In this document: piece by piece, positions 56,952-64,000 of the stretch | Layout of the letters: each line of letters begins with the position of its first letter | Numbering within the stretch: position 1 is the first letter of the stretch | Assembly: GCF_900631955.1 (NCBI RefSeq) | Contig: NZ_UZWD01000018.1 | Coordinates: forward strand, 62,001 to 126,000 | Direction: 5' to 3' | Origin: Devosia equisanguinis | GTDB taxonomy: Bacteria > Pseudomonadota > Alphaproteobacteria > Rhizobiales > Devosiaceae | Length of the DNA stretch: 64,000 nucleotides | Made by a program: the position numbers and the translations under genes | The notes under the pieces: generated by a model | Seen by the model: only the letters and a program-made list of their open reading frames with translations | What the model was told of the DNA's origin: nothing | Database searches by the model: none

Positions 56952-56996
56952 CAAATAGATTTCATCCTCTCGATCAAAATCCGTGATGAGACCAAA

Positions 56997-57884
56997 ATGG
57001 CTGCTCCTCTTGATCTCGACCAGTTGCAGAGTTTCTGCGCCATTGCCGATTGCGGCAGCTTCACCGAGGCGGCGCGGCGGGTGAACAAGACGCAATCCGC
57101 CGTGTCGATGCAGATCAAACGGCTTGAGGAGCGGCTGGGACATTCGCTGTTCACGCGCGATGGCCGCAGCGTTACCCTCACCCATCACGGCGAAGTGCTA
57201 TACGAACGCGCCCGCAAGATGCTGCGGGCCAATGCCGAGATTCTCGACCATTTCAACGATGGCGACCTGGCTGGGTCCATTCGCTTCGGCGTGCCCGACG
57301 ACTATGCGGTACGGCTTCTGCCGGTCATTCTCTCGAGCTTCCAGCGCACCCATCCACGCATTGCGGTAGACGTGTCTTGCATGGCCTCAGAAGTGTTGCT
57401 CGAGGGGATGAAGGCGGGGCGCTACGATCTCATCGTCTTCACCCAGGGCACCAATCAGAATTTCGGAGAGCTCTTCCGCACCGAAAAGATGTTCTGGGTA
57501 GCCAGCCATGGCGGGCGCGCGCTGGCCAACGAGCCGATGGCGATTGCCTGCGGCCCGCAATATTGCATCTGGCGCAAGGATGCGATGGACGCGCTCGAGC
57601 GCACCAGCAAGGACTACCGCATCGCCTATACGTCGTCCAACGCGACCGCCATATCCTCGGCAGTGCTGTCGGACCTGGCGGTGGGGTTCCTACCGGAAAG
57701 CGCGCTGCAGCCGGGTATGCGTGTCATTGGCGACGAGCATGGCCTGCCGCGTCTCGCCGACGCCCAGATTGCCCTGATGCGGGCCAGCCATGCTTATGGC
57801 GGCATCTACGACGCGCTAGCCAACCATATCGTGCAATCAATGGGCAATCTCGAGCATCCGCCGCAGGCCGAGGCGGCTGAATAG
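56997..57884 (+). CDS. LysR-family regulator, LsrB/VtlR type
   Basis: 295 aa. N-terminal winged helix-turn-helix (LDLDQLQSFCAIADCGSFTE, VNKTQSAVSMQIKRLEERLG) and a periplasmic-binding-like effector domain (GSIRFGVPDDYAVRLLPVIL, RYDLIVFTQGTNQNF). The DLDQLQ opening, PDDYA-x-R-LLP motif and C-terminal VGFLPESALQPGMRVI resemble LsrB/VtlR of Sinorhizobium, Agrobacterium and Brucella, which control envelope, oxidative stress and small RNAs. It starts 152 bases from the divergent DUF1127 gene, a known target type. Confidence 0.88.
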   Translation: MAAPLDLDQLQSFCAIADCGSFTEAARRVNKTQSAVSMQIKRLEERLGHSLFTRDGRSVTLTHHGEVLYERARKMLRANAEILDHFNDGDLAGSIRFGVPDDYAVRLLPVILSSFQRTHPRIAVDVSCMASEVLLEGMKAGRYDLIVFTQGTNQNFGELFRTEKMFWVASHGGRALANEPMAIACGPQYCIWRKDAMDALERTSKDYRIAYTSSNATAISSAVLSDLAVGFLPESALQPGMRVIGDEHGLPRLADAQIALMRASHAYGGIYDALANHIVQSMGNLEHPPQAEAAE

Positions 57885-57977
57885 CCAGGGGGGCTGCGGC
57901 CACACGCTATGCGGCGTCTATAAGCGGGCCTCGTCGTCCCTCTTGACCTAAACCGCCCCATGCCGCACGAGAGACGC

Positions 57978-59597
57978 ATGGCCGAACAGCTTACCAATGC
58001 CGCCGAATTTACCGTTTCCGAGATCGCCCAGGCGGTCAAGCGGACCGTTGAGGACGAGTTCGGCCATGTCCGGGTACGCGGTGAAATCTCCGGTTTCCGT
58101 GGCCAGCATTCGTCGGGACATGCCTATTTCACCCTCAAGGACGATGCCGCCTCGATCGATGCGGTGGTGTGGAAAGGCAATTACGCAAAACTCAGCTTCA
58201 AACCCGAGGAAGGACTCGAGGTCATCGCCACCGGCCGACTGACCACCTTCCCGCGTTCGTCGAAATACCAGATCGTCATCGACAATATCGAGCCGGCCGG
58301 CGCCGGGGCGCTGATGGCGCTACTCGAAGAGCGCCGCAAGAAGCTGCTGGCCGAGGGGCTCTTCGCCCGCGAGCGCAAGCGCCCCCTGCCCTATCTGCCG
58401 CGCGTCATCGGCGTCATCACCTCGCCCACAGGCGCAGTAATCCGGGATATCCTGCACCGGCTCGATGACCGGTTTCCCAGCCATGTGCTGGTGTGGCCGG
58501 TGCGCGTGCAGGGTGAGACCTGTGCACCCGAAGTGGTCAATGCCATCGAGGGGTTCAACGCGCTGCTGCCGGACGGTCCGATTCCGCGCCCCGACCTGCT
58601 GATCGTGGCGCGCGGCGGTGGCTCCATCGAAGATCTCTGGGGCTTTAACGAGGAGGCGGTGGTGCGCGCCGTTGCCGCCTCGGGCATTCCCGTCATTTCA
58701 GCGGTGGGTCACGAGACCGACACTACGCTGATCGATTATGCCTCCGACATGCGTGCGCCCACGCCGACAGCCGCAGCCGAGGCAGCGGTGCCGGTGAGGG
58801 CTGAGCTCATCGCCTATGTCGAGGACCAGGGCAGCCGTCAGCGTCAGGCGGCGCGGCGCAGTCTTTCGAGCCTGCGCGACCGCTTGCGCGCCGCCGGCGC
58901 CGGCCTGCCGCGGGCCAGCGATCTGGTCGCTACACCGCGTCAAAGCCTTGACTTGGCCTCCAGCCAATTGTCCGGGGCCCTGCGCCATTTCGTGCAGTCG
59001 CGGCGGCTGGCCTTTTCCAGCCTCGCCTCCGCCATCCAGCCACGCCTGGTGCGCCAGCGCCATCTCGAACGCGCCGAAAGAGTAGCGACGCTCAGCCGCC
59101 GGGCCGAGACAGGGCTGATCAAGACCATCGAGCGCGCGCGACTGACCTTCGACCCCGGCGCCCGTCGCCTGCCCGGTGCCGCGGCGCAACTGCTTGAACG
59201 CAAGCAATCCGGCATGGCTCGTATCACCCCGCGCCTCACCGCCCAGCCCATTCGCACCGATCTCCGCCATGCCGGGCAGCGGCTCGATACGCTGGTGCGT
59301 CGGGGGGATGCGGCAGCAAGCACAGGCATGGGATCGCGCCGCACCCAACTGGATCAGTGGGGCAAGTTGCTGGCAACGCTCAGCTATCGCAATGTGCTGG
59401 CACGCGGCTATGCATTGGTGCAGGACGATCAGGGACAGGTGGTCTCGAGCGCGGTGGCGCTGCGTCCTGGCGACGGGGTACGCCTGAGCTTTGCCGATGG
59501 TGAAGTGGCGGCGACCATTGCCGGGGCCCCACCGGCTCGGCGCAAATCGTCCCGTGCGACGCCTACGGACGACGAGTCGCAGGAAAGCCTCTTTTGA
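57978..59597 (+). CDS. xseA: exodeoxyribonuclease VII large subunit
   Basis: 539 aa. The N-terminal OB-fold (VRVRGEISGFRGQHSSGHAY, YFTLKDDAASIDAVVWKGN) is followed by the catalytic domain (RPDLLIVARGGGSIEDLWGF, SAVGHETDTTLIDYASDMRA PTPTAAAEAA) and a helical C-terminus. It degrades single-stranded DNA. The small subunit xseB is not adjacent. ATG 57978 (GAGAGA upstream) is chosen over the in-frame ATG 57960, which lacks a ribosome binding site. Confidence 0.96.
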   Translation: MAEQLTNAAEFTVSEIAQAVKRTVEDEFGHVRVRGEISGFRGQHSSGHAYFTLKDDAASIDAVVWKGNYAKLSFKPEEGLEVIATGRLTTFPRSSKYQIVIDNIEPAGAGALMALLEERRKKLLAEGLFARERKRPLPYLPRVIGVITSPTGAVIRDILHRLDDRFPSHVLVWPVRVQGETCAPEVVNAIEGFNALLPDGPIPRPDLLIVARGGGSIEDLWGFNEEAVVRAVAASGIPVISAVGHETDTTLIDYASDMRAPTPTAAAEAAVPVRAELIAYVEDQGSRQRQAARRSLSSLRDRLRAAGAGLPRASDLVATPRQSLDLASSQLSGALRHFVQSRRLAFSSLASAIQPRLVRQRHLERAERVATLSRRAETGLIKTIERARLTFDPGARRLPGAAAQLLERKQSGMARITPRLTAQPIRTDLRHAGQRLDTLVRRGDAAASTGMGSRRTQLDQWGKLLATLSYRNVLARGYALVQDDQGQVVSSAVALRPGDGVRLSFADGEVAATIAGAPPARRKSSRATPTDDESQESLF

Positions 59598-59643
59598 AGC
59601 AGATGCCGCTCGACTATATCGTACAAATGGCAGGGAGCCTGGG

Positions 59644-59865
59644 ATGAACATATTCGATAAGGGCTTTTCGCCCGCCGAAGCCAGCTTGCGGTACCTCGAT
59701 GGCGATTATGTCGTGCTCAAGCCCGGCACCTTCGTGCGCTGCGCCATAACCGGCAAGCCGATCCCGCTGGACGAGCTGTTCTATTGGAGTGTCGACCGGC
59801 AGGAGGCCTATGCCGATGCCGTCGCCGCCCACACCGCCTTCGAACGCTTCGGTCGGGGCAACTGA
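59644..59865 (+). CDS. DUF2093 family protein
   Basis: 73 aa. FVRCAITGKPIPLDELFYWSVD is the DUF2093 signature. A small Hyphomicrobiales protein often next to xseA. Function unknown; a single Cys and the G-K-P-I stretch suggest a compact binding fold. GGGA lies upstream of ATG 59644. The stop is two bases from the next gene's start. Confidence 0.85.
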   Translation: MNIFDKGFSPAEASLRYLDGDYVVLKPGTFVRCAITGKPIPLDELFYWSVDRQEAYADAVAAHTAFERFGRGN

Positions 59866-59867
59866 CC

Positions 59868-61013
59868 ATGAACGAGGCAGCGACGCGTCAGCGCTTCCTC
59901 TTCATTTCCAACGGCCATGGTGAAGACTGGATCGCCGCTGCCATCGTTGCCCGGTTGATGCCGGATATCTGCGTTGAAGCCTATCCCGTGGTGGGCAGCG
60001 GCACGGCCTATGCCGGCATCTGCCCGATTGTCGGCCCGCGCGGTCGTGTCGATTCCGGTGGAGCCCGCACGGCAAAGGGCTCGTTGCGGCGCGATGTCGC
60101 CAAAGGCGGCCTCGCCATGCTGCCGCCGGCGCTGAAATTCCTGCGCTCCGTGCGCGACAGCTACGATAAGGTCGTGGTGGTGGGCGATGTTACCGTGCCG
60201 GCCCTGGCCTGGCTCAGCGGCTACAAGAACCTCTTCTATATCGACTGCTACAAGACAGGGGCAGCCCGCCTTTATTCGTCCGCCGAACGCTTCATTCTCA
60301 AGCGCACTTGCGCCACTGCATTTTGCCGGGCCGACAATCTCGCCGCCATGCTGCGCGAAGACGGCATCGACGCCAAGGCAGCTGGCAATCTGATGATGGA
60401 TACAATCCCGTTAGGCGACTATGACGCCCAAAGCCGGCGCCGGCACCCGCTGGCCATCACGCTGCTCCCGGGCAGCCGCGGGGAGACGGCGGATAACTTT
60501 GCGCGCCAAATCAAGGCATTGCGCAAGCTCGACACGGGGTCGGTGCCCGACATTTTCCTTGCTGTCGCCGGTGACCTCTCGGTCGAGGACCTGGCGGGTG
60601 CAGCCGACATGCAGCGCAGCAATCTCCTCAGCACCGAGGGCGACGATCTTGGTAGCCTGACCGATGGCGCGCTGGTGGTGCATTTGTTGCGCGGGCGGGC
60701 GATGGGCAATGCGCTGGCCGAGTCGGACATCGTGCTTTCGCAGGCTGGTACCGCGACGGTACAGGCCCTGGGCCTGGGCAAGCCCGTTATTCACATGACC
60801 AGTGCCAAGGACCGGCAATCGCGCTTTCTCGACGAACAGCGCCTGTTCGGGGAGGCGCGCATAGCCGTGCCAGGCGATCCCAACGCCGTGGCTGGTGCAT
60901 TGTCCAAGCTCATTGCATCGCCCGAAGAGCGTCAGCGCCTCGGAGCTATCGGGCGCCAGAACATTGGTGGGCCGGGCGCCATGGAGCATGTGCTGGCCGC
61001 GTTGAAGAGGTAG
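59868..61013 (+). CDS. LpxB-related glycosyltransferase-like protein
   Basis: 381 aa. It resembles the lipid-A-disaccharide synthase-related family (LpxB-like GT-B fold): RFLFISNGHGEDWIAAAIV at the N-terminus, ITLLPGSRGETADNF in the middle and DIVLSQAGTATVQALGLGKP in the C-terminal half. It has the SGTAT-like and LPGSR motifs of LpxB but lacks overall full-length match, so true lpxB elsewhere is likely. Role in envelope lipid or glycolipid synthesis is inferred. Confidence 0.82.
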   Translation: MNEAATRQRFLFISNGHGEDWIAAAIVARLMPDICVEAYPVVGSGTAYAGICPIVGPRGRVDSGGARTAKGSLRRDVAKGGLAMLPPALKFLRSVRDSYDKVVVVGDVTVPALAWLSGYKNLFYIDCYKTGAARLYSSAERFILKRTCATAFCRADNLAAMLREDGIDAKAAGNLMMDTIPLGDYDAQSRRRHPLAITLLPGSRGETADNFARQIKALRKLDTGSVPDIFLAVAGDLSVEDLAGAADMQRSNLLSTEGDDLGSLTDGALVVHLLRGRAMGNALAESDIVLSQAGTATVQALGLGKPVIHMTSAKDRQSRFLDEQRLFGEARIAVPGDPNAVAGALSKLIASPEERQRLGAIGRQNIGGPGAMEHVLAALKR

Positions 61014-61043
61014 GGCCTTCAGCGCAAGCCTTTGCGCTATATG

Positions 61044-62282
61044 TCAGACCGTTGGTGCTCGATCGAGAGTGATGAGATAGGCCAGGCCGGTGCCGAACAG
61101 CACGGTCTGGGGCAAGACGCCGAACATGGCGTTGGTCAGCCCGAGCACGCCATAACCCACCACCAGCACCAGCGCACCCAGCAGAAGCGCCGGTTTTTGA
61201 CGCGCAGTTCGCAGTGCCGCCAACGGCGAGAACAGCATCAGGGCGAAGGCGGCCAGCCCCATGGCACCGCCGAGCGCGGCGAAGTCGGCGAGATCGCTGT
61301 GCAGGTTTTCGAGCGTCTGCAACTCGCCGAATTTCGGATAGAGGTCTCGCGCCAACGGCATCATCTGGCCAAAGCCGATGCCGAAGAGCGGTGAAGACTG
61401 GAAAGCGGCAATTCCGGTGTCGTACATGGCGGCGCGTGTCGCATCCTGCCCGCTTACGGCACCAAGCAATGTCGGAACCGCATCGCCGCCCGCGGTCCCG
61501 GCTGCGCCGATGGCCTGCAGGCCACCAGTGATGCGCGTCATCACCAGGCTATCACCCGCGGTGACCATGAAGATGGCTGCGCCGATGGCAACAATGGCAA
61601 GTCCCGCCAGCGCCACACGCTTCTGCCGCAGCGTCACGACAACGACCACGAAGGCCAGAGCCGCCAGCGCAGCCCAGGCGAGCAGCGGCCCGCGCGAGGC
61701 GGACAGCACGACACCGACCAATGCGAAAGCCGGACCGAGAAGGTAAATCCAGCGCCAGGGATCGCGATTGGACACCAGGCCGGTAAGGGCCAGGAAGCCG
61801 ATAATGGTGGTGATCCCGGCATAATGGATGGGGTTATTGCCCACGCCCACGCGTTCCGTGCCGGTGTTCATTACCTCCCACAGGCCCAATAGGCCCGCCG
61901 AGACCGCGCCGAACAGGCAAAGCAATGGTACGGCGTGCGGCTTGAGCCAGGCACCATTGCGCAGCATGAGCGCAGCGAGGCCCGGTGCAAGCAGAAGCGG
62001 CGCGCAGGCCAGAAGCGGCAAGAGGTCCATCTCGCTGCGGTAGACGAATGGCAGGGTCAGAGCCAAGAGCGCAAGCGCGGCATAGACCATCAGCGCCGAG
62101 CGATGCACCAATATGTCGGAGCGAATGCGCACCGCCCAGGCAAGGCCAATGAGCCCACCCGCCATCACCACATAGTCGGCGATAAAGGGGGATGTGCCCA
62201 TGAAGCCCAGGCCGGCAACCAAGGTCACGGCCGCAATGATGGCGAGCAAATCTTGGCTGGGGCGCCCTTGAGTCTGGCTCAC
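61044..62282 (-). CDS. O-antigen ligase family membrane protein
   Basis: 412 aa with about 11-12 membrane helices. The large periplasmic loop includes the Wzy/RfaL-type region ATRAAMYDTGIAAFQSSPLFGIGFGQ and LHSDLADFAALGG, with ASRGPLLAW before it. These match the Wzy_C domain (R...G...H motif). It joins polysaccharide units to lipid carriers or lipid A; actual substrate is unknown. It is followed upstream (same strand) by DUF4170 and cysQ and converges with the LpxB-related gene. Confidence 0.85.
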   Translation of the reverse strand: MSQTQGRPSQDLLAIIAAVTLVAGLGFMGTSPFIADYVVMAGGLIGLAWAVRIRSDILVHRSALMVYAALALLALTLPFVYRSEMDLLPLLACAPLLLAPGLAALMLRNGAWLKPHAVPLLCLFGAVSAGLLGLWEVMNTGTERVGVGNNPIHYAGITTIIGFLALTGLVSNRDPWRWIYLLGPAFALVGVVLSASRGPLLAWAALAALAFVVVVVTLRQKRVALAGLAIVAIGAAIFMVTAGDSLVMTRITGGLQAIGAAGTAGGDAVPTLLGAVSGQDATRAAMYDTGIAAFQSSPLFGIGFGQMMPLARDLYPKFGELQTLENLHSDLADFAALGGAMGLAAFALMLFSPLAALRTARQKPALLLGALVLVVGYGVLGLTNAMFGVLPQTVLFGTGLAYLITLDRAPTV

Positions 62283-62284
62283 GC

Positions 62285-62524
62285 TCAGGACTTACTGGTT
62301 TCCGGATCGAGCAGGCGATGCAGATGCACGATGAAGTAGCGGGTCTGGGCGCTGTCGACGGTCATCTGCGCCTTCTGCTTCCAGACTGCGTAGGCACTGG
62401 CATAATTGGGATAGACGCCGACTATGTCGACCTTTTCAAGGTCGGCAAATGTAACGCCTTCCAGGCTCGACAATTCGCCACCGATGACCAGATGCAGCAA
62501 TTGTTTTTCGGTCGTGTCAGCCAT
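62285..62524 (-). CDS. DUF4170 family protein
   Basis: 79 aa. VDIVGVYPNYASAYAVWKQKAQ and TVDSAQTRYFIVHLHRLLDP are typical of DUF4170, a small cytosolic Hyphomicrobiales family commonly next to cysQ. Function unknown. Located two bases upstream of the O-antigen-ligase start and 15 bases after cysQ, so the three are one unit. Confidence 0.88.
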   Translation of the reverse strand: MADTTEKQLLHLVIGGELSSLEGVTFADLEKVDIVGVYPNYASAYAVWKQKAQMTVDSAQTRYFIVHLHRLLDPETSKS

Positions 62525-62539
62525 GGGTCATTCTCGCGT

Positions 62540-63379
62540 TCAGGGATAAGGAGTTTCGGTCGCCTGTTCGGTTTCGGCCGGACAGCCATAGACCTTGATC
62601 AGCGCCGAATGGACCAGCGGTTTTAGGCTCATGTCGCCCAAAGCCGCAAGCGCCCCATGGCGCACATCTCGTCTGTTGAATTGTGGGAACCCGCTGCACA
62701 CGTCGGCGAAGTCGAGACCGGATTCGCGCAATATCACCGCGGCACCGGCGATGTCCCAATCCTGGCTGCCGCGCCGCGCCACGGCGGCATCGAGCGTGCC
62801 GGTCGCGACCTGCACCAGCCTGTAGGCCAGCGACGGATAGGAGGGGCCACGAGTATAGTGGAGACCGGCGGCCTGCATTTCCTGGTGCACAGCGCCCGGC
62901 GCCGGAATCAGCGGCGCGGCGCCGGCCCGGCGGATACGCTGCAGCGGCTTGCCGTTGAGGCGAGCCCCACCACCGAGATAGGCCTCATAAAGTTCGTCGC
63001 GCACCGGGGCATAGACCACGCCCGCAACCGGGACGCCATGCTCCACCACGGCGAGCGAGACGGTCCAGCAATCCTCGCCGCGCAGGAAGGCCCGAGTGCC
63101 ATCGATGGGATCGACGACAAATACACGGTCACAATCGAGGCGGCTGGGATTGTCGACAGTCTCTTCGCTCAACCAGCCATAGGTGGGGCGAGCATTGAGC
63201 AGGCTGCTGGCCAGAAAACGATCGACGACGATATCGGCTTCGCTGACAGGGGAAGCGTTGTCCTTGGTCCAGGACTTCACGTCCTTGCGGAAAAAGCCGC
63301 TGGCAATGATCCCCGCCACTACGGCGCTGGCGCGGAGCAATTCGAGATCATCATCATAAGGTGGGGCGGAAGCCGGCAT
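62540..63379 (-). CDS. cysQ: 3'(2'),5'-bisphosphate nucleotidase / inositol-phosphatase-like protein
   Basis: 279 aa, inositol monophosphatase fold. Metal-binding motifs are LSEETVDNPSRLD (near residue 71), VVDPIDGTRAFLRGED (DP-x-DGT, residue about 90) and QDWDIAGAAVILRESG (C-terminal). The family includes CysQ, which hydrolyses 3'-phosphoadenosine 5'-phosphate from sulfate assimilation; precise substrate is not certain. First gene of the unit with DUF4170. Confidence 0.88.
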   Translation of the reverse strand: MPASAPPYDDDLELLRASAVVAGIIASGFFRKDVKSWTKDNASPVSEADIVVDRFLASSLLNARPTYGWLSEETVDNPSRLDCDRVFVVDPIDGTRAFLRGEDCWTVSLAVVEHGVPVAGVVYAPVRDELYEAYLGGGARLNGKPLQRIRRAGAAPLIPAPGAVHQEMQAAGLHYTRGPSYPSLAYRLVQVATGTLDAAVARRGSQDWDIAGAAVILRESGLDFADVCSGFPQFNRRDVRHGALAALGDMSLKPLVHSALIKVYGCPAETEQATETPYP

Positions 63380-63916
63380 GGCGGGCTTTTATGCTCCACA
63401 CCCCCATCCCGCAAGAGGCGCGCACAGAAGGGTGTTTACATCTTGAGTGACGGCGCCTGACGCCGGCTCCATTCCGGCACCGTACGCTATCGCGCGCGAA
63501 GGCCAAGTTGCCCAGGCCCAATTCTGCTGACGCCGTTTACCGACACCGAAACGGCAGGCGCTTTGGTGGCTCAGTAGCGGTGATGAAGTGCATGGGCAGA
63601 TGAGAGCGGCCTGGGTCTCCGGATCGCGCCATTGTGGCAAGTGAGAGAGTCATTTCACCTGCCGGTGCCGATTTCTTCCGCGTTCTCAGGCGCATGGCGA
63701 GAACGGGACCAACGCGCACACAAATCCTTAGGGTAAACACGGGGCAACTGCGTGAGGTTAATCGGTCATAACTAGGTGCAACATCCCGCTAACCCTCTCG
63801 GAAAACAAGATAAACTTAACCGAACCGATTAAGGTGGCGGGTAATCCCTCGCGCTAGATTGGCCTCACAAACGGAGCGGAATAACCAGCTCTCGAAGTTA
63901 CAGGAAGGCATCTAAA
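63380..63916 (+). other. 537-base stretch without a supported gene
   Basis: Non-coding spacer between cysQ and the terminal gene. Short frames in it look like chance. Its right third is relatively A+T-rich; it holds an imperfect 19-base dyad CTTAA..TTAAG at 63815-63833 and the RBS AGGAAGG (63902-63908) before the terminal gene. I cannot identify an RNA gene by eye. Confidence 0.5.
63815..63833 (+). promoter_or_regulatory. imperfect dyad upstream of the terminal gene
   Basis: The half-sites CTTAA and TTAAG enclose nine bases (CCGAACCGA); 14 of 19 positions match the reverse complement. The TTAA pair has spacing of nine, not seven as in CtrA boxes. It lies 84 bases before the ATG at 63917. Operator role is a guess. 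Confidence 0.25.
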
Positions 63917-64000
63917 ATGGTTCATGGCGTTGCGATGGAAGGGTCTTCGGTGATTGTCGCCTTCGGCCGTCCCGCCCTGGCGGATCGCCGGTTCGTGGCG
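63917..64000 (+). CDS. 5' end of an unidentified gene, cut by window edge
   Basis: ATG 63917 opens a stop-free frame of 28 codons to the edge, starting MVHGVAMEGSSVIVAFGR and continuing PALADRRFVA. AGGAAGG eight bases upstream is a strong ribosome binding site. Too short to assign a family. Confidence 0.6.
   Translation, partial: MVHGVAMEGSSVIVAFGRPALADRRFVA

Noticed and set aside
63537-63740. Minus-strand frame of 67 codons in the terminal non-coding gap
   Set aside because: Composition is low-complexity Arg/Thr/Pro and no ribosome binding site; likely chance.
63815-63833. CtrA box before the terminal gene
   Set aside because: The TTAA half-sites are nine bases apart, not seven, so it does not fit the CtrA consensus; kept only as a dyad of unknown role.

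Overview
The window is G+C-rich, gene-dense bacterial chromosome of the alphaproteobacterial order Hyphomicrobiales (Rhizobiales). The cell-cycle methyltransferase CcrM, a split F0 cluster (atpI-atpB-atpE-atpF'-atpF without F1), the cox/cta operon order, the tandem glycine riboswitch before gcvTHP, a GTTC-N7-GTTC LexA box, an LsrB/VtlR-type LysR regulator and several order-typical DUF families (DUF983, DUF1127, DUF2093, DUF4170) all fit. The mix looks Devosia-like; the genus is inference. I saw no rRNA or tRNA gene, CRISPR array, insertion sequence or prophage: this is mostly core genome with a few accessory pieces (a DUF3018/MazF toxin-antitoxin pair, efflux pumps, c-di-GMP proteins).

Layout. 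1-2.6 kb: partial DUF2207 protein, lemA and, divergently, rnk behind a structured leader. 2.7-7 kb: glyQ, a small membrane protein, a TrmN6-like methyltransferase, a long-chain polyprenyl diphosphate synthase and a DUF808 membrane protein. 7-12.3 kb: ispE, a TPR protein, ETF-ubiquinone oxidoreductase and, divergently, a uracil-DNA glycosylase. 12.3-21.7 kb (accessory-leaning): toxin-antitoxin pair, two MFS transporters, moaB, a glyoxalase-fold protein, glutathionyl-hydroquinone reductase, a GGDEF protein, and a LexA-box-preceded radical SAM protein. 21.8-31 kb (genome maintenance): rnhB, ccrM, mutY, a DciA-like protein, a DsbA-like thioredoxin and smc. 31-34.7 kb: F0 ATP synthase with a clear promoter and terminator. 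35-39.7 kb: glycine-cleavage operon under a tandem glycine riboswitch. 39.7-45.4 kb: lipoprotein, peroxiredoxin, DsbD-alpha-like protein, YqgE and a PAS-GGDEF-EAL membrane protein.

45.5-55.4 kb is one long minus-strand run: ctaC-ctaD-ctaB-coxF-ctaG-coxC-DUF983-surf1-thrC-M16 peptidase-GNAT, i.e. the aa3 cytochrome c oxidase, its heme/copper assembly factors and threonine synthase. 55.6-59.9 kb holds an IalB-like protein, a PilZ protein, a DUF1127 / LysR divergent pair, xseA and a DUF2093 protein. 59.9-63.4 kb carries envelope genes (LpxB-related, O-antigen-ligase-like) plus DUF4170 and cysQ. The window ends in a 0.5 kb non-coding stretch and the first 28 codons of an unidentified gene.

The leads most worth checking are a probably leaderless 15-codon upstream ORF with two hairpins before rnk, the LexA box before the SplB-like radical SAM gene, the LsrB/VtlR-DUF1127 pair, an FNR/FixK-like site behind the aa3 oxidase operon, and a uracil-DNA glycosylase lacking most of the expected iron-sulfur cysteines. 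I did not find a clearly new multi-gene system.
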